A DNA stretch of 64,000 bases, taken from Polaribacter atrinae. GTDB taxonomy: Bacteria > Bacteroidota > Bacteroidia > Flavobacteriales > Flavobacteriaceae. Shown in pieces: positions 62,412 through 64,000 of the stretch (positions within the stretch are counted from its first letter, which is position 1; each line of letters opens with the position of its first letter). Both the position numbers and the translations under genes were made by a program. The stretch is taken from contig NZ_CP150660.1 in the NCBI RefSeq assembly GCF_038023995.1, positions 3,222,501-3,286,500 of the forward strand. The letters are read 5' to 3'. The notes under the pieces were generated by a model that made no database searches, had not been told where the DNA came from, and worked only from the letters and a program-made list of their open reading frames with translations.

Positions 62412-62888
62412 ATGTTTTTAAGGGTTTTATCTTTTTTAATAATGTTGGTTTTTATCACTTCGTGTGATTTATTTTGCCCTCCAAAGGATAAAAACACATC
62501 AGATTTAGATACTATTGTAGATTTTTCTTCTGTAGATACTTTTCCTTCTTTTAAAACTTGTGATGCTATTATTGATAAACAAGAAAAAATGGATTGCTTT
62601 CGAACAACCATTCACCAGAAAGTAGGAGCGGAGTTGCAACAACATTCATTTGCTGTTAAAGATTCTATTAATGAAATGGTGTACGTGGATGTAATTATTA
62701 ATTCTGAAGGAATTTTTAGCTTAGATACTATTCAGGCTTCAGTAAACCTTAAAAAGGAATTACCAGAATTAGATAGTTTATTAAAAGTGAGTGTAGAAAA
62801 TCTTCCAAAAATCTATCCTGCAAACAAGCGAGGAATTCCGGTTACTACAAAATATCGATTGCCTATTAGAATTCAATTAAAAGAATAA
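62412..62888 (+). CDS. Lipoprotein with TonB C-terminal-like domain
   Basis: 158 residues with a lipobox (ITSC, Cys18). The mature part aligns with the C-terminal domain of the M56 protein just upstream: TFPSFKTCD versus TFPGCESGD, KMDCFR versus KKCFSK, YVDVIINSEGIFSLD versus IGFKIDKEGNVVDV, and KYRLPIRI versus KYSIPISI. No other domain is visible. Inference: it arose by duplication of the sensor domain and could compete with or present a ligand to the M56 sensor. It is separated from the M56 gene by a weak terminator. Confidence 0.75.
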   Translation: MFLRVLSFLIMLVFITSCDLFCPPKDKNTSDLDTIVDFSSVDTFPSFKTCDAIIDKQEKMDCFRTTIHQKVGAELQQHSFAVKDSINEMVYVDVIINSEGIFSLDTIQASVNLKKELPELDSLLKVSVENLPKIYPANKRGIPVTTKYRLPIRIQLKE

Positions 62889-63223
62889 AAAATATAGAAT
62901 CTACAATCTATTCTTTAACTTTTTTCATTTTTTGATAAAGAGTATAATAAGGCTGTTTTAACGTTAATGTTTTTTATAGATATGCTTTTTTTTCTGTATA
63001 TAATTTATTTTTTAAGTTATTTTGATGCATTAAATGTAACGGTTTCGTAATAATCACCTTGAAAAATGAGAATTATAGTAACATTAAATTAATTTATATT
63101 TAATGTTTTATATTTACCGCAAGCAAAAATACTTTTAAGCTTCTTTGTCTTTTTAAATAAGAATACTTGCTCGTTTTAAAGGACAAAAGTATTTTTATAA
63201 AAAAGCTAATTATTATATTTTTT
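62889..63223. other. Gene-free region upstream of the ECF sigma gene (335 bp)
   Basis: AT-rich, no gene. It holds a 9-bp perfect inverted repeat ACATTAAAT / ATTTAATGT (63081-63089, 63098-63106), possibly an operator, and a nearby related CATTAAATGT (about 63029-63038). Confidence 0.5.
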
Positions 63224-63805
63224 ATGAATAACCATCTTTTAATAGCGCAAATAAAAAAGAAAGATACCGTTGCTTTTAAAAAATGTTATGATTTATTTTT
63301 TCAAGATTTAGTGGTTTCTGCAAATAGATATGTATCAGATTTTTTAGTTAGTGAAGATATTGTTTAAGAAGTATTTGTTTATATCTGGGAACACTCAGAA
63401 AAGATGGAAATTAAAACATCATTAAAAGCCTACTTATTTGTGATGGTTAAAAATAGATGTTTGAATCATTTAAAATCTGTAAAAATTACAGATAACCAAG
63501 ATTATATAGAATATAGTAGATCTTTAATAGACCGTGTAGAATTACCTAATTTTACAGAAGATAACAATACTCTTTATTTAAAGGTTTTAGCCATTGTTGA
63601 TGAGATGCCTTTAAAAATGCAAAAAATTTTTAAATTAAAATTTATAGAAGATTACAAGTATAATGAAATTGCAGAAGAACTAAATATTTCTTTAAATACT
63701 GTTAAAACACAGTTGAAAAGAGCTAAAATTAGGATTAATGATTCTTTAGTAATTTTGCTTTTTTGGTTAATATTTATCAATGTTTTTACCTTGATGTTGG
63801 TTTAA
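63224..63805 (+). pseudogene. ECF sigma-70 factor gene interrupted by an in-frame TAA
   Basis: From the ATG at 63224 the frame encodes MNNHLLIAQIKKKDTVAF and reaches SEDIV, then TAA at 63365-63367, then continues in the same frame with EVFVYIWEHSEK to 63803. A Gln (CAA) is usual here in sigma region 2 (DIVQEVF), so one C-to-T change explains the stop. Region 4 is intact: LKMQKIFKLKFIEDYKYNEIAEEL and SLNTVKTQLKRAKIRI. A hydrophobic C-terminal tail follows, frequent in Bacteroidota ECF sigmas. Unless the stop is read through or the base is wrong, the sigma is lost. An anti-sigma gene follows 118 bp later. Confidence 0.85.
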
Positions 63806-63923
63806 TTTGAATTTTTTTAAAATTTATTGATTTTTTTTGTCACCCTTTTTTAGTTTTACGTTGTCTTTAGTGTATAGTATTTAATTACAAATTATAATTA
63901 CACTTAAAAAAGACATTCTTAAA

Positions 63924-64000
63924 ATGGAATTTTTCTTAATAATAAAAAAAATAAACAATACGCTTTCCGAAGAGGAAAAGATAGTGTTTGATAAATGGTA
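63924..64000 (+). CDS. FecR-like anti-sigma factor (N-terminal fragment, runs off the window)
   Basis: An ATG at 63924 opens a frame to the window end: MEFFLIIKKINNTLSEEEKI and VFDKWY. The NNTLSEEE--FDKW pattern is the start of FecR-family anti-sigma factors, which hold ECF sigmas at the membrane and signal with a SusC/TonB receptor. The position directly after an ECF sigma gene supports this. Only 25 residues are visible. Confidence 0.6.
   Translation, partial: MEFFLIIKKINNTLSEEEKIVFDKW

Noticed and set aside
1..64000. CRISPR arrays, tRNA/rRNA genes, prophage or replication origin
   Set aside because: No regularly spaced repeats, cloverleaf or rRNA sequence, phage gene set or DnaA-box cluster was noticed in any gap; short tRNA-like folds were not computed.

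Overview
This window comes from a member of the Bacteroidota, most likely a marine Flavobacteriaceae (Polaribacter/Tenacibaculum-like). The evidence is the very A+T-rich sequence, Bacteroidota -7 promoter boxes (TAnnTTTG), a C-terminal type 9 secretion sorting domain, an S46 dipeptidyl-peptidase, a PASTA-bearing FtsI, an ECF sigma/FecR pair and frequent non-AUG starts. The genus is inference only.

Layout. 1-5.6 kb: end of an outer-membrane barrel gene, a GH113-like lipoprotein, a tandem universal stress protein, a lipoprotein made of two tandem repeats, a frameshifted Omp85-like gene and a metallophosphoesterase. 5.58-6.92 kb: IS256-family element, copy 1. 7-11.5 kb: S46 peptidase, fatty-acid-hydroxylase-family membrane protein and a broken GH30 glucosidase. 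11.6-15 kb: purine nucleoside phosphorylase, TIGR04282-type glycosyltransferase, rhodanese, decayed reading frames and a DUF547 protein, a set that resembles an eroded arsenosugar-biosynthesis neighbourhood. 15.3-17 kb: fabD, then a ParDE-type toxin-antitoxin pair inside what looks like a solitary integron-type gene cassette. 17-28.2 kb: M16 peptidase, radical SAM protein, galE, DegT aminotransferase, penicillin-acylase-family hydrolase, RluA, EngB and an alpha/beta hydrolase.

28.3-43.9 kb is a complete flavobacterial dcw cluster in one direction: mraZ, rsmH, ftsL, ftsI, murE, mraY, murD, ftsW, murG, murC, ftsQ, ftsA, ftsZ. It covers lipid I/II synthesis, septal transpeptidation and Z-ring assembly. 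Three GTGGT boxes at 10-bp spacing precede mraZ and are probably MraZ operators. A frameshifted T9SS-sorted protein and IS copy 2 follow.

48-59 kb: an RNA-rich gene-free stretch, aspartate aminotransferase, fatty acid desaturase, rsmG, SBF-like transporter, DUF1826 protein, type I pullulanase, glutaminase and lysS, then a gap holding an orphan structured RNA with a near-consensus promoter and terminator. 59.4-64 kb: DUF456 protein, a BlaI/M56 (BlaR-like) regulatory system with three palindromic operators, a lipoprotein related to the M56 C-terminus, an ECF sigma gene interrupted by a nonsense codon and the start of its FecR-like anti-sigma gene.

Notable themes: several genes are broken (Omp85, GH30, T9SS protein, ECF sigma, arsenosugar-region frames); two identical IS copies each sit between a stop codon and the following terminator hairpin; a dispersed palindromic repeat family occupies several intergenic gaps. 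No tRNA, rRNA, CRISPR array, prophage or origin was seen.
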